Both the position numbers and the translations under genes were made by a program. A model generated the notes under the pieces. That model saw only the letters and a program-made list of their open reading frames with translations, ran no database searches and was not told the DNA's origin. Shown piece after piece: positions 52,966 to 64,000 of a DNA stretch of 64,000 bases (positions are counted from its first letter, which is position 1; the number at the start of each line of letters is the position of its first letter). Source of the DNA: Coprinellus micaceus. Lineage: Eukaryota; Basidiomycota; Agaricomycetes; Agaricales; Psathyrellaceae. The stretch is from positions 682,001 to 746,000 of the forward strand of contig OX596339.1 of NCBI GenBank assembly GCA_951394405.1. Reading direction: 5' to 3'.

Positions 52966-54855
52966 TATACCCTTGTCACCTCCTTGTACCCACTGCTCAT
53001 AAAATGATCACATTCTGGGATAACTAAAGGCCTGGTCAATGTGGAAATTGTCCTGGTACCTGGTCAGGTCCTGATCCACGAGCGGTCAGGACCCGTCAAT
53101 CTTCCTGAGCGATGGTCCCAGCCTGTCAATCTGGCTGGGCCGTGGTCATGGCCCACCCACCTGGCTGAGGAATGGTCTGGGTAGTGTCGGCCCGGTTGAC
53201 AGCTATCACGCTGTCTAATCAGATGACCTTTGGGATCAAGAGTCCTTGTCTCGATCACTGGGCGCTCGGGTTTTATCATCCTGGCAAGTAATTGTCGGTG
53301 GCCATCAAGGAGTACCATCAAAGGCCATAACTGCAGAAGATAGTGAGCCCCGATAAATCAGTGCTGGGGTCCCCACAGTCTGGAAAAAGATGCCACATTG
53401 GATACCTAGCCGTACAATTGAGTGCATATCTTTAGTCCCAGACTAACTGAGCCGTTGCCAGAGACAGTCGCTCTCTGTAGTAACTTAGGAGAACCTGACC
53501 CTCAGCCCAAATCGTTCACCAGCCTTCACTGGTCTCGTTCGGACACCTGTTCGCCGAAACAAGGATGGCCATCTAAGCGGGCAGCTCACACCAATCGCGA
53601 TACCAGGTCTCATTCCGTGTATCGGGAATTAAAGTCCTACCACATTTAAAGTCCTACTGCATCCAACGTCACGCAATACCTCAAAGCGAGAGGCGAGAAG
53701 ATTAAAAAAAGAGGTTCATAAGGGACAGTGAGAACTAACGGATGGACAACGCAATTTAGATGGCCTGACACAATTCAGAAATGTATTCCAAACCTGAGGG
53801 GCGTAGACCATCCGTCAGACAGGGAGCTTGGATGTTACCACACAGCTATTGGGGCAGACTCACCAAGCCATGAGCTGGAGACATGGCATCAGGAGGTAAA
53901 GGCCGGTCTCAGCGAGAGCACATGTTCGGAACATGTTCGACTCCTTCGATCTGTTCAACAGCAGCGTAACACTTGAGTCTGCCACAGCAGTGGGTTTGCC
54001 GAGGTAAGTGAGTGTATTGGCCCAGGAGTAGATTGGTTAGGAATGGGTTTGGGAACGCGCTGAAGGGTGGACTGCGCGAGTGAGAGACGAAGAACGATGC
54101 GGTAGAGGGTGGGGCGAGTTTGTGTTGTGCGATGCTCAACGACTATGGTCGGACGCCGACTTCCAAGTCCTTAGGGTAATTCGCAGCCTCGAGTGTCTTC
54201 AGAGGGGCGGGATCGTACAGTGGCAGCGTGGCATGTAGGGGATGAACGTGTGGAGGGAAGCAGGTTTTGCAAATAGAGATGGATGATGAGAATCCATGAG
54301 GAAAGCAGAGGGCTAAGCTTGCGAGCCGGATGCGATAATCACCGCAGGAAACAAGTCGGTATGAGGGAAGGCTTTGACATCGAGGAGGAGCTGTGTACAG
54401 ACGAAGGGGACCTGGTACATGAGCAATGAGCCACGTTACACTTATCCCGCAGGATGAACGGCTTGCTGCAGGTAGAGGAGGGGTTATCAGCAGGGTAGAA
54501 CATGGTGGCTTCTCGGCAAAGAAAACACATTGCCGATGAAAGCACGGATGGTAGGTATGTGCATACGCTTCTGGACTCGCAAGTCGGATAAAGAACCGAC
54601 GATAACAGCGAAATGCCAAGCCCTTTTTTACGCTCCACAGCCCTAGATACTAGGAGACTCATGTTCCGCCTGTGCGAGGGCTAGGTGGTGTCGGTGGTGA
54701 AGAGAGCTCTGGGTAGAACTAGAAGTCGAAGAAGTGACCATGAATGATTGATCAGCTTGTGCCGTGTGCACCTGCTGAGTCAGCCACAACCGGTCCCAGT
54801 TGCCTCATTCAACTTCAAAGCCACTTCGCCTCGCACCAACTGTCAGCCCACCGCG
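52966..54855. other. Gene-poor region after the copia break
   Basis: No gene recognised. Contains the degenerate tandem repeat at 53080-53181. Nearby minus-strand frames (up to 158 codons, 54619-54143) lack conserved motifs. The last ~150 bp precede the F-box-like gene. Confidence 0.4.
53080..53181. repeat. Degenerate ~30-bp tandem repeat
   Basis: Units at 53080-53106, 53107-53136, 53137-53166 and a partial one at 53167-53181. The pattern is GAGCGATGGTC, then CCTGTCAATCTGGCT, with substitutions. The preceding 53055-53079 may be a further decayed unit. Confidence 0.6.
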
Positions 54856-56004
54856 ATGGCTCAGGCCAAGATCCCCCCGGAAATCAGGGAACATATCGTC
54901 AAGGCCTCGATGGGTTGTCCAGAAACTCTCCAAGCGCTCAGCATCACCTCCAGAGCCCTCAGCATCTTTACCAGGCCTCTCATCTATCGTCATGTAGAGA
55001 TATACACCATAAGCTGCCTGGTCGAGCTTGTCGAGCTCCTCTGGCCTTCGTCCATGCATTCTACAATTCCTAAACAGATCATGACTCTGGTGATTTGGTT
55101 GGAGTCTTGGCCTCAGGCCTTGGGAGTCCGAAGGATGGGTTACAATAGCGGCACGTTTTCACCTACTCTCAACGATGTACTCGAGCACTTCACCCCGCAA
55201 GTCTCACTCACTCTCAGCCTTCCCTGGACGATGAGCCGCCATATTGACTGGGAATTCTTCCACCCAAACCACAACCTTCGCCACCTGACGCTTCACGGAA
55301 CGTTCCCGTGGATTTCTGACATCGCCTCCTGTATATCCCGCCTGCTCAGCCTGGAGACCCTCATCGTCGACGCCTCCTTCAAGTCCGACCTTTCCGCCGG
55401 CCTCACACATCTTGCACCTGGTGGGCCCTATCCAGTTGAGGCAACGACACGTGTCTCCACCAACCTCAGGTCAATCTACCTCTCCTCTCAAAGCTTGCCC
55501 TTGATGAGGTGGATGTGTACTCTTCAAATCGGACCTGATAACCTACACATCGCCCGCATCAAGGTTGACTGCATTCGAGCAAACACTCTTTTCTTTCTCA
55601 ATATCCACCAATTCCTCAAAAGGTACGGCGCCGGAATGATACACCTCTACGTCTGGTTTGAAGAGTCTATGGAACCCATGTACGAAGGTGAGACTCCCAT
55701 TTCAGCTTCATTATCTCTTCAAAGTTCTCATCCTACGGCTTTAGTGCTGGGCAATGCCTTGCGACACGTCCCGCGTTTACGCCAGCTGGAGTTATTCCTC
55801 CCCGCATCATTCGATCAGGAGCAAAGGGACATCGAGGTAGCCGCCCTCTGTCCTTATGTGTCGCCTTCAACGTTGGTGAGAATTCGGGCAGGGAACGAGG
55901 TTGGGGTGGACGAGGCGGAGCTTTGGGAAAGGCCCTCCTTGTGCACCGGGTCAGAGGGTTCGGATTGGTGCCGCCGTGCTGCTCACGGATCGATAAATTA
56001 TTAG
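54856..56004 (+). CDS. F-box-like protein, second type
   Basis: 382 aa from MAQAKIPPEIREHIV at 54856. The frame is open back to 54748, but that part is not protein-like. IPPEIREHIVKASM, then LQALSITSRALSIFTRPLIYRHVEI, is the short F-box-like opening common in agaricomycete proteins (LPxEIxxxII...L...RxxLYRxV). It differs from the 12958/14590/37263 family in the following blocks. LRR-like segments follow (HNLRHLTLHGTFP, LLSLETLIVDASF, RHVPRLRQLELFLP). Adaptor role inferred; no target evident. The neighbouring Plavaka gene converges on it from the right. Confidence 0.65.
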   Translation: MAQAKIPPEIREHIVKASMGCPETLQALSITSRALSIFTRPLIYRHVEIYTISCLVELVELLWPSSMHSTIPKQIMTLVIWLESWPQALGVRRMGYNSGTFSPTLNDVLEHFTPQVSLTLSLPWTMSRHIDWEFFHPNHNLRHLTLHGTFPWISDIASCISRLLSLETLIVDASFKSDLSAGLTHLAPGGPYPVEATTRVSTNLRSIYLSSQSLPLMRWMCTLQIGPDNLHIARIKVDCIRANTLFFLNIHQFLKRYGAGMIHLYVWFEESMEPMYEGETPISASLSLQSSHPTALVLGNALRHVPRLRQLELFLPASFDQEQRDIEVAALCPYVSPSTLVRIRAGNEVGVDEAELWERPSLCTGSEGSDWCRRAAHGSINY

Positions 56005-56226
56005 TTACAGCATTTTTTGAACGCCCCCAGCAGTAATATGACGGAATGAAGCAGACGTCCCCCACTCACTTCGGCTTCTCGCCAGTAGCCCAGCCGACGG
56101 CGATACTGAAATAAGAAGGCGTGCCAGGCGCCCAGAGGGAGTATCATCTCAATATATGGCCCCATACATTCTATACACCCAAACATTTCCTGACAACCGG
56201 ACCCACGACGTTAGCCCCCAACCTTA

Positions 56227-59200
56227 TCACCCTTCGGTAGTGTTCAGGTCATCATCGGGCTCTGGATAATCCCCATCCGAGTATTCCCCGTCATCGCGAC
56301 CTTCGATATCATCGACATCGAGCTCTTCTGCCTCCAGGTTATCGAGCGTGTCCTCGTGCATACCCTCCATCTCCCCACCTGTCTCTTCGATGAATGCTGG
56401 ATTTGAGCCCTCGATCCCATCCTCATCCGATGCTTGTGGCTTGTCAATGGCGTCGCTGGGCGCATCACTGTGGGAGTATATATGGCCAATGCCATGGCCC
56501 CACATGTAACGCATTACCATATCCCTATCGCAAAACCTTCAATCGGTGGTCACGTCAGCGTTTACATTTGGGATGTGAGTCGAGGACAACTTACTGATTG
56601 ACATAGTACTCGACCCAATCCTCCCAATCCCGGGTCAGCTTGGATGCGATCCGGTCCTCTTCGTCTTCTGTATGTAGTTTTCCCATTGAGAAACGCGGGA
56701 TAACGTGTGAGGCGCGAACGACGTCGGTGGGGTCAAGGAAGCCAGCTGCGCCCTTGCTTGTAAGAGGGGTCAAGCTTAAACGGTCCAGAGAGTAGCCACT
56801 TTGGGCCACATTAACAAATTCAAACCACCGCACGAAGAGGAGGTCAAAGCGACGTCTACGAAGGTCCGGCGAACCTCTTCCTCGGTATATGACATTGGCG
56901 TGAAATATGGCAAAGACTCGAGCGTGCATGAATCGGTGAGCGGTTGACGGATTTTCGTCTTTGCCGACTTGCCGTCGACACATGACGTCCCGGCGGGAGG
57001 TCTTTGGGTTTACGATGTCCGTTTCGCGTCGTACGTCGTAGGAGGTGTAGTTAATGTGGAAGAGGTTGTGTTCGTAGAGGCGATCAGAGTGGAAATGAAT
57101 CTTCTCGGCATCGGACTGGGCTTCTCTGGTGTCCCAGAAACCGTGGCTCGAGCTCGATTTTACGAGGTCCTGCAAGATCTGGACACGTTCATCCTTCCCT
57201 TCCCTGACGTCAGCTTTCGCTTCCTCCAATAAGGCTTGGTAGACTCGAGGCAGTAGGTGTTTCTGCAGAGTTGGAATAAAGTCCTGTCTCACTACAATTA
57301 GCCTCGAAATTTCGCTGGAAAACAAGCCTTACCGTCATCGCCGGGTCGTCCTTTTTTGACTGCACGAGACCTGGTAGGCTGAGAGGGCGATTCTGGGATT
57401 TCCCGATGAAGTAGGGTAGGGTGTGTGCATCTTCGTCGACGTAGCCTTCCTCCCCGTCTGGCAGCAGTTGCTTTCGCAGTTTCCGTATGCGAGCTTGGCG
57501 CATCTGGATCCGTGACAGCTGCTTGCTCACACCTTTCTTGCTTGTACGCTTATAGTGCATTTTAGAGAATCGATGGAAGCGTTCGGGCTAAGAGGTGTGA
57601 TAGATTAGCGCCGCAACACAGGGGCGATGTGGCGCCAGTACCGCACAGGCATACCATTTGAGTAGAATAGGAGTCGGTTGTCCCAAATTGACGGATTGTT
57701 GGGACAACGTCCCCAAGCGAGTGGAACTTATAAGTGTTTAGATTCAATGTCTTTCGTTTCCGAGCGGCTTCCTCCTCGGGCGCTTGTTCGACGGGTTAGT
57801 CCAACCCTCGACGCCGTGATAGTATCTGGAAGCTCACCTATCTCTGGCACCTCCGCATTCTCCTTGGCATCAACTGACCTGCCATTGGATGTCTTTCGCT
57901 TCTTCGCAGGAGGCTTTCCTCCTGTCTGAGACTGCTGCTTTGCCTTCTGCCGTGCCTCCCGCCTCTTCCGCGCCTGGTACTCCCGAGCGAGCTCTTTGGT
58001 GTCGAACTCGGAGCAGGTATCTTTCACGAATGCTCGCATACGATCTCCCAGCTCGGTTGTCAGCTTGTCGAGTAGCTCTAATGTATGGCCCGTGTGCAGC
58101 CGAAGCTTCGCCAGACCATGCCACCGAGCAAACAAAAAGAGAAGCCGCAGTATGCGACGGTTGTGAGGGGGAGGAAACAAGCCCTTAAAAGCTGGTATTG
58201 CACACTTTGGTAGAAGGAAGTCATCAGAACGCGTAAAACTCAAAACGGAGGAATGATGCCAAATCCCATACCTGCAGAAGATCTTCGAAGTCCCGGGCAG
58301 CCATCTGCTTCATCTCGCTGATGTTACTGGTGAATCTTCGAATCGTATCTTTCCCAAACGTCGGCATCGCGCGGAATCTAATGAAGTGATCTTCAGTCAA
58401 ATATCCACACACCCGGGATAGAGCTTGGATAGAGCAGTACTCACCGAGAATCAAGTGTATTGATGGCCCCTTTGTCGATGGCCTCCAACAATCGCAAAAG
58501 TTGAATGAATAGAGCCTTCCAGACACCAAGCTCAACCTCGTGCATCAAATCCACAACAAGCATCTTGAACAGATTGAAGCCATGTTCAGAGAGCCTTGCA
58601 GAAAAAGAATTCTCATGGAGGAGTCGGTAATGGCTCAGATGACTTTCGGAGATGAAATAGATGCTCACTGCTGTCGGAACCAACGACCCATATCCGAGGC
58701 GGGAATCCACCAGTTGTGAAGAAAGGGGGACATGCCTCTCATAGATGAAACCACGGGCTTCTTCAACGAGCATCCGCCTTTCGTCATTGTCTTCCCGAGA
58801 AAGCTGGATTCTATTTGCGCGATCCCGTTTCTGGCCCATACCAGGTACGTTCTTCATCGCGACTGCGCAGCGCGGGCATGGGAAGAGACCGAGATTCTTG
58901 ATGCTCGCCAAGAGGATTCTGAATAGATTAGGAAGAGTAAATCAGTGGAAGAGCCTAGGGGATCAACAAGTGCGACGCACTTTTCAGGGTAGTCGGCTGA
59001 ATAGGTGAAGATACGAGGATAGAACCGCCGCTTCTCACCATCATAGCAGGTCACGACGAGTCCGTGGCAGTACGCCTCCAAAAATTCATCATCTAATATA
59101 TGGTTCCACTGCTCATGGAATAGCTCTCGCTGACAGTGTGTCAGGAGAGGCTTGCTGACCGTCGATTTACCGGTTAGACTAATGAGAAAGTCCTTGAAAC

Positions 59201-61028
59201 TGTCGGGAAGCTGATTTAAGGGGAAAATTTTGAAGCCATGAACGATCGTCCCAATAAACTGATCAAAACTAACCCTTTCGAAGTAAGCAACGGTCTCGAA
59301 AAGCTTCTCACTCGGTTTAGCGCGCCTATATTTAGAGTCGTTAGAGTAGACCATGTACAATGGCCAGAGTTTGGCAGTGCCAAAATTGGCTAGCATCGTG
59401 GCATCTGACGCGAACATAAGTCCGACAATATATCGAGGAAGACTACACCCCGGTTCTGGTGGTGCCATCTAAGGGAAAGATTGGCCGGTGCGAATCAATG
59501 GTCGAAGAGAATCGGGCGCACCTGGAGCTCTTCATGCGCTGCGATGAATTCGTTGGAATTATACATCTCGCTATAGATTCGAACATCTTCTTTCCCTTCC
59601 CCTGGAGCCCATCGAAGCTCGTGGGGCATGGTGTGAAAGTATTCTCTGCCGGAAGATGACTCTAGTTTCTCTCGGATTATCGGGAGGAGTGGCCGGTGAT
59701 AAAAACCTTCGACAGTAAATGGATGGCCTCCAGGAGCGTCCGTGCTCGAGCTCAGCGGTACATCGATCGTAACGGCGCTTGCCTTCCACGATATCCCGTC
59801 GTCTACCCAGCCACGTGTGTCGAGGTCGTCGAGGTCATGATGAGATGTTGCTAAGGCGCGGTCGATCTGCATCCAGTTCGCGCCTCGGATATCTTCTGGT
59901 TTAAAATCCTCGCCCCCAACAATCTCGATTAACTGACGGAACGATGCCTGGCTTTTTTCGCCGTCATCGGACCAGAACCAAGACCCCAGCTGATAGCAGC
60001 TCGTATTAGGGAATGGGTGGAGGTCCATCTTTGGCTCAGGCGAGTCGGGCGTGGCCGTGGATTTCGTCGCCTCGGGGTTGAGCGAGAGATCCTGCGTCTC
60101 CCTCAGGTCATCCGGTACAATTGAGCTATCGGGGTCGTGAGGAATGTCCCCAGACTTGTCCACTTTGTAGAGCTTATAGAGCCCAAAGTCGTTAGGCAAG
60201 GTTGCCCTGACTTCCAGCGGCTCGAGGACGGGAGAGGGTGGCTGGGAGGGTACGAGCACCTCCGTGTCATGCCGAGTCTCTGAAACGGTGTCGGCACTGG
60301 CGTCAGTGTTCTTGTTTGCTTTGCCCCGCCGTTTTAAAGGATTGGGTATTAGATCAGGGGGGTATAATGATGTAGGGAGGGTGGATGATGGGAGAAAGTT
60401 GGTGTTTGGCTGAATCTTGTACGAAAGTTCCTTTTGGCGATGGCCTCTCCCCAACTCACCACTCGGAGTCCCATGATCCTGATTTACCAGACGCAAAATT
60501 CAGTCTCGCAGGTCTAAGCCATATGTGAGCTGGGGGACTGCACTCACCAAGTCGTTGGAAGTGCTAGCTAGAAGTGGAGGAGGACCGGCCTGATGAGGTG
60601 ACTGACTAGACGCCGACGACGAACCAACTTTCGGAGGTTGTTCCTGGACCCCAGAATCAGAAAACCAGGAGGTTCGAGTGCAAGGGAGAGGGGTAATCAC
60701 GTACTGTATCCCCTACGGCGGTTTCGTGGTTTGTCACGACGACATCCACATCGAGATTATCGTCGTCCATCCAGCGTGGAACTCTCCTCGAGCCTGAGCA
60801 GGTACGTGCCTCCGCAGTCCCAGTTTGCTCGCAATGTTGAGCCTGCTGCCTCCTCTGACGTGCGTCTTTAAGCCTCTGAGCCAGTCGACTCTTGAAGACG
60901 CCGCAGCAGCCGGTGTGCAACGCGTAGCTGTTGGGTTGCATGAAGCGTTTCCCGCAAACACATTTTTCAGACCAAGGCTGATTTCCGGCATTTGAATCAT
61001 AGTTTGTACTGGACATGGGTAGAGACAC
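56227..61028 (-). CDS. Plavaka-type (KDZ) transposase
   Basis: Minus-strand gene of at least eight exons, apparently without a frame break. The N-terminus has a Cys/His finger (CVCGKRF...HTGCC) and the RLAQRLKDARQ stretch typical of Plavaka proteins. A long linker follows, then ELRWAPGEG, VRIYSEMYNSNEF and AAHEELQ. The next exon opens at 59468 with PRYIVGLMFASDATMLANFGTAKLWP (presumed catalytic Asp region), SKYRRAKP, LTHCQREL, LLDDEFLEAYCHG and FTYSADYPEKC. It continues with PCPRC, DLMHEVELGVWKALF, AMPTFGKDTIRRF and NLNTYKFHSLGDVV...FGTTDSYSTQ. The C-terminus is acidic. Cuts and joins DNA; the RNase H-like fold is known for the KDZ group. No terminal repeats could be set by eye. Confidence 0.85.
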
Positions 61029-61668
61029 AGCATGGAAACTGAATGTGTCGACTAGGGGTTGCTGGTGAGCCGGACTTGAGAAGAAAGAGGAATCTCGATC
61101 GAGGAGGTTGAGGTTTTCCGAGCTGAAGATAAGCGAGAGCTCTCAGGCAGGTTCGTACGACCCCCAGAATAGAGTTTTGTGTGCGGAAGCCTTAAAGGGT
61201 GAGGTGGATTCTGGGTGAGACAGTATCGAATACTGGGTGTTTCCTCAGATCCGCTCTGAACGATACTGCAAGAAGTCAATTTGAGCTCCGACCTGACGGC
61301 GGGGCAATCACTCACCGCCATCACGGCGCTCGCGCTGGTGGGCGGCTAATGACTGTGGCCCGATTTTATCACAACCAAGGCCCGCGCAGTCTGTCTGGAG
61401 GGATATGAGGCAATATATTCAATTTGTCCATGTCATAATCAACTCGTATTGGGTGTCGATTCCCTTTACAATTTACAATTCATACATAAGCGTGAGTCAG
61501 ATCTCAGAACAAGGTATTTCGAAGAGATAGGGGGGAAGTAGAAGAGACGTAACTGTAGGATTTTGAGTGTGTATCTGTGAGGACCGAACGGTAAAAGAGA
61601 AGGGGAGGTAACGACAGAGAAGCCAAAGCCGCCCTAGCCCCCGTGCTGGAGCCCGGGTGTTACATCAC
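61029..61668. other. Intergenic, nothing recognised
   Basis: Between the start of the Plavaka gene and the stop of the next minus-strand gene. May contain the Plavaka terminal repeat; none was identified. An AT-rich patch lies near 61440-61490. Confidence 0.35.
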
Positions 61669-64000
61669 CTAAGGTCGGACATTGCCCTTGCTCGTGGATG
61701 CGGAAGCAGAGGCGGAACCTGTCAGAGAACCAGCTGGGGCCTTTCGCTTGCGAGGAGCAGTGGATCCAGAGGGCTGCGATGGAAGGGACGTGCTAGCGGG
61801 GGCCTGGATAGCGGGGACGGGAGTCGGATGGGAGTGCTGGATCTCAAGGGTCGTGAGCTGCTTCTGGAGGGCTGATACCTCGGGATCTACGAAGGTATAG
61901 GGGAATTAACAACAGATAGACCCTGTTGGGAGATGTGAATCGTACCAGGAGCATGTTCGCTGCGGGTGTTGTAAGCCTCCCGCTCGAGATGACGCAGGTC
62001 TTCCTCGACGCGCGCATAGGCTAAAGAATAGGAAAGGTGTATTCAGTGGTGACGGACGCCGCTCAATCATTGCTTTAACTCACTTGTGGACCCGAGACTG
62101 GCTTCAGTCCAATTGGTAACGCTCAAGAATGATAGTCGTTCGAGTTCCTTACGGACTCACTCGATCTGTCGGTTGCCTAAGCGGGAGGAATATCAGGATT
62201 CCGGGCAGATGACGGAGAAATGCGGTAGAGCTCACCGGCGATGCGGTAGCCTTTGTCGATAAGAGCAGCAAGTTCCGGACCACACTGGAGTGCCTCTGTT
62301 GAAAGGGAGATATCAGGGAGCAATCTACCAGGACGAGTGGGGTGAGACACTCACGTGCCATACTCCGGCCATCGACCGCTTGTAATTTCCTAACTTCCTC
62401 CATGAAGTCGTTCGCTGTATAGTTGGGTACAGGGCTGGCGCGGATCTGAGATTCGCCAAGGCGGAACCTGGTGGGGTCAATGGCGACATAGAGGCTGGGA
62501 GCGTTAGTAATTCGACGTGTGGGACGCGTCGCCATGTCTGCCTTCCAGAAATTATACCCGGAAACCCAGGCGATGTCGTCCCGCGCGAGGTGAGCATGCG
62601 GGGCGTTCCATAGCTCGTGGATAAGGCGACCAGTGCAGGCTACCTTGATGCCATAAAGGACCATCATTTCTGCATCCCTGGCAATTGCTTGGGCGGTGAG
62701 CCCATCGGCACCCATCTGCTCGAGGGAGGCCAGCACCACGGAGATCTGTACGTAGAGTGTGATTAGCTCGTGTGGGAGGTGGGAGAATATCAAAGAGCTC
62801 ACCACACCGCTGGAAACATTCGTAAGCGAGATCCACGAGGGGAAGCGCAGAGCGGGCAGGCCTGTGACAGGAGCATAGCGAATGAGGGGGTTCCGCTGTT
62901 GTACAAACATATGAACCGCAATGGTTGCGCCGTTATTCGAAAGCCAGTCGACATTGAAATTCGAAATGTACGCCAGAGAGAGATGACGGAAGTAACGAAA
63001 TAGGAACTGGCTTGACCCGGGGTGGTTTTCGACGAGACCCCTGATGATCACGAGGTCGATGCTTGCTTGCGGCTATCGAAATAAATAAAAACGATCAACG
63101 TGGGCGATTGGAACGGGCAACTGCCTTGACGTACGTGGTGCAGAAACAGTTCAAATTCCTGGTAGTTCTGATATCGATCATATATGGCACGGTTCCACGC
63201 AAACCAGTGAAGGTAGCCTCCACTAGCAGCGTACTCCAGGATTGCTCTCATCACCTCGCCGGAGATTCCGTACTGTTCGGAGAACTCGGGAAATATACGG
63301 GGGTTGCGTAGGACGTGAACGATCGTGAATTGACAGATGGCGATAAACCAGGACATGAAGAAATCCTGTAACTTTGGGAGTACGGGTCAGAATGGGGCTC
63401 TGATAGGCGTCCCAAGACATGGGCTCACCTTGGTGGAGGCTGGGGTGACACAACGAGTTTCATAGTGCGCTACCTGGCCCGGGGAGTCGCGGAAAACTAT
63501 GATAAGGGGCGCTGCTCAGTAAGAAGAAGAGATAGTGAATGAGTAGGTACTCACGATATCGCCAGCCGCCCCGGCATCCTTCCAATGTTGAGGAGGCCAG
63601 GCTGAACTGGGCGATGATGCAAATGAGGATTGTTACTTCCATCGAATTGAAGAAGGGGACGAGGTGTGCGGGGACGTCGTCCGGTGTAATTCCAGATCCG
63701 CTGAGAATGTCATGAGCGAGTATAATTGTACCCCACTTGACCAACACGTTAACGGCATAATCCTGCAAAATGGGACGGCGACTGTCTGCATCGTACTTGT
63801 CGGATTTGAAGACTTCAATAGCGAAAGCGCGGGTTTGGTGGAGGTCGCCATGGACGACACCGGGCGGCAGGAACGAAGACACGTTGATAGGCGGGCGATC
63901 AGCAGCTGGAACTGTTCCGCTTGAAGGTGTGGCGGGAGGGGCAGGGGCTGCTGGAGTTGAGGGCACGAGGGAAGGCTGTCCTGGAACAGGGAGCGATGCC
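61669..64000 (-). CDS. Unknown multi-exon protein, 5' end beyond the window
   Basis: The frame is open at the right edge, so the start is missing. Exons join cleanly: a Pro-rich opening, then PINVSSFLPPG, IEVFKSDKYDADSRRPILQDYAVNV and MEVTILICIIAQFSLASS. After a GTGAGT intron, IIVFRDSPGQVAHYETRCV, then FMSWFIAICQFTIVHVLRNPR. After a GTACGT...GATAG intron, IDLVIIRGLVENHPGSSQFLFRYFRHLSLAYI, VSSGVVSSLIFSHLPHELITLYVQISVVL and AEMMVLYGIKVACTGRL. The end is a helical ARVEEDLRHLEREAY, then a Pro/Ser/Ala tail with PRKRKAP. No catalytic motif or known domain was recognised. The hydrophobic stretches look more like a helical core than membrane spans. The basic KRKAP may be a nuclear signal. Confidence 0.6.

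Overview
This window looks like an accessory, transposon-rich region of a basidiomycete genome, most likely a mushroom-forming agaricomycete. The evidence is spliced eukaryotic genes with many ~45-60 nt introns, multicopy F-box-like genes, NACHT-TPR (NLR-like) genes, a Plavaka/KDZ transposase, a Helitron with a DUF6570-like region and a Ty1/copia element. No bacterial operons, rRNA or CRISPR arrays were seen. Exon structures given here were worked out by hand from splice motifs, frame continuity and agreement between paralogs.

Layout. 0-2 kb: F-box/LRR-like gene. 3.1-6.4 kb: NACHT-TPR gene A. 7.2-8.5 kb (-): a protein resembling the N-terminal module of agaricomycete NLRs, without a NACHT domain. 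10.0-11.3 kb (-): membrane/ankyrin protein with about one ankyrin repeat per exon. 11.9-17 kb: a small gene plus two F-box-like genes, with a duplicated remnant and a pseudogene. 17.4-20.2 kb: tandem pair of CxxC/F-box-like proteins with a possible nucleotidyltransferase (NTase)-like core. 20.6-25.9 kb: two divergent genes of unknown function. 26.1-27.4 kb: third member of the possible NTase family. 27.7-35.3 kb: intact Helitron ORF. 35.6-36.8 kb (-): fourth family member, the only one keeping both SGS and DLD motifs. 37.3-38.6 kb: F-box-like gene. 39.0-39.5 kb (-): short membrane protein. 42.4-45.8 kb: NACHT-TPR gene B, paralog of A. 46-49 kb: gene-poor, with a tRNA-like sequence and a 91-bp foldback MITE with a 10-bp target duplication. 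48.8-53.0 kb: Ty1/copia element with 5' LTR, primer-binding site and gag-PR-IN but no reverse transcriptase or 3' LTR. 54.9-56.0 kb: F-box-like gene. 56.2-61.0 kb (-): Plavaka-type transposase gene. 61.7-64.0 kb (-): unknown multi-exon gene running off the window.

How the parts relate. The region combines three kinds of fast-evolving material: receptor-like ATPases (two full NLR-like genes and a possible N-terminal-only partner), an expanded set of probable ubiquitin-adaptor (F-box) proteins, and mobile elements that separate their copies. The best candidate for an undescribed system is the four-member family with an N-terminal F-box-like helix region, often a Cys-pair exon, and a core resembling a minimal nucleotidyltransferase, of which three copies have lost the presumed catalytic residues. 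Functions are inferred from motifs only; no database search was possible.
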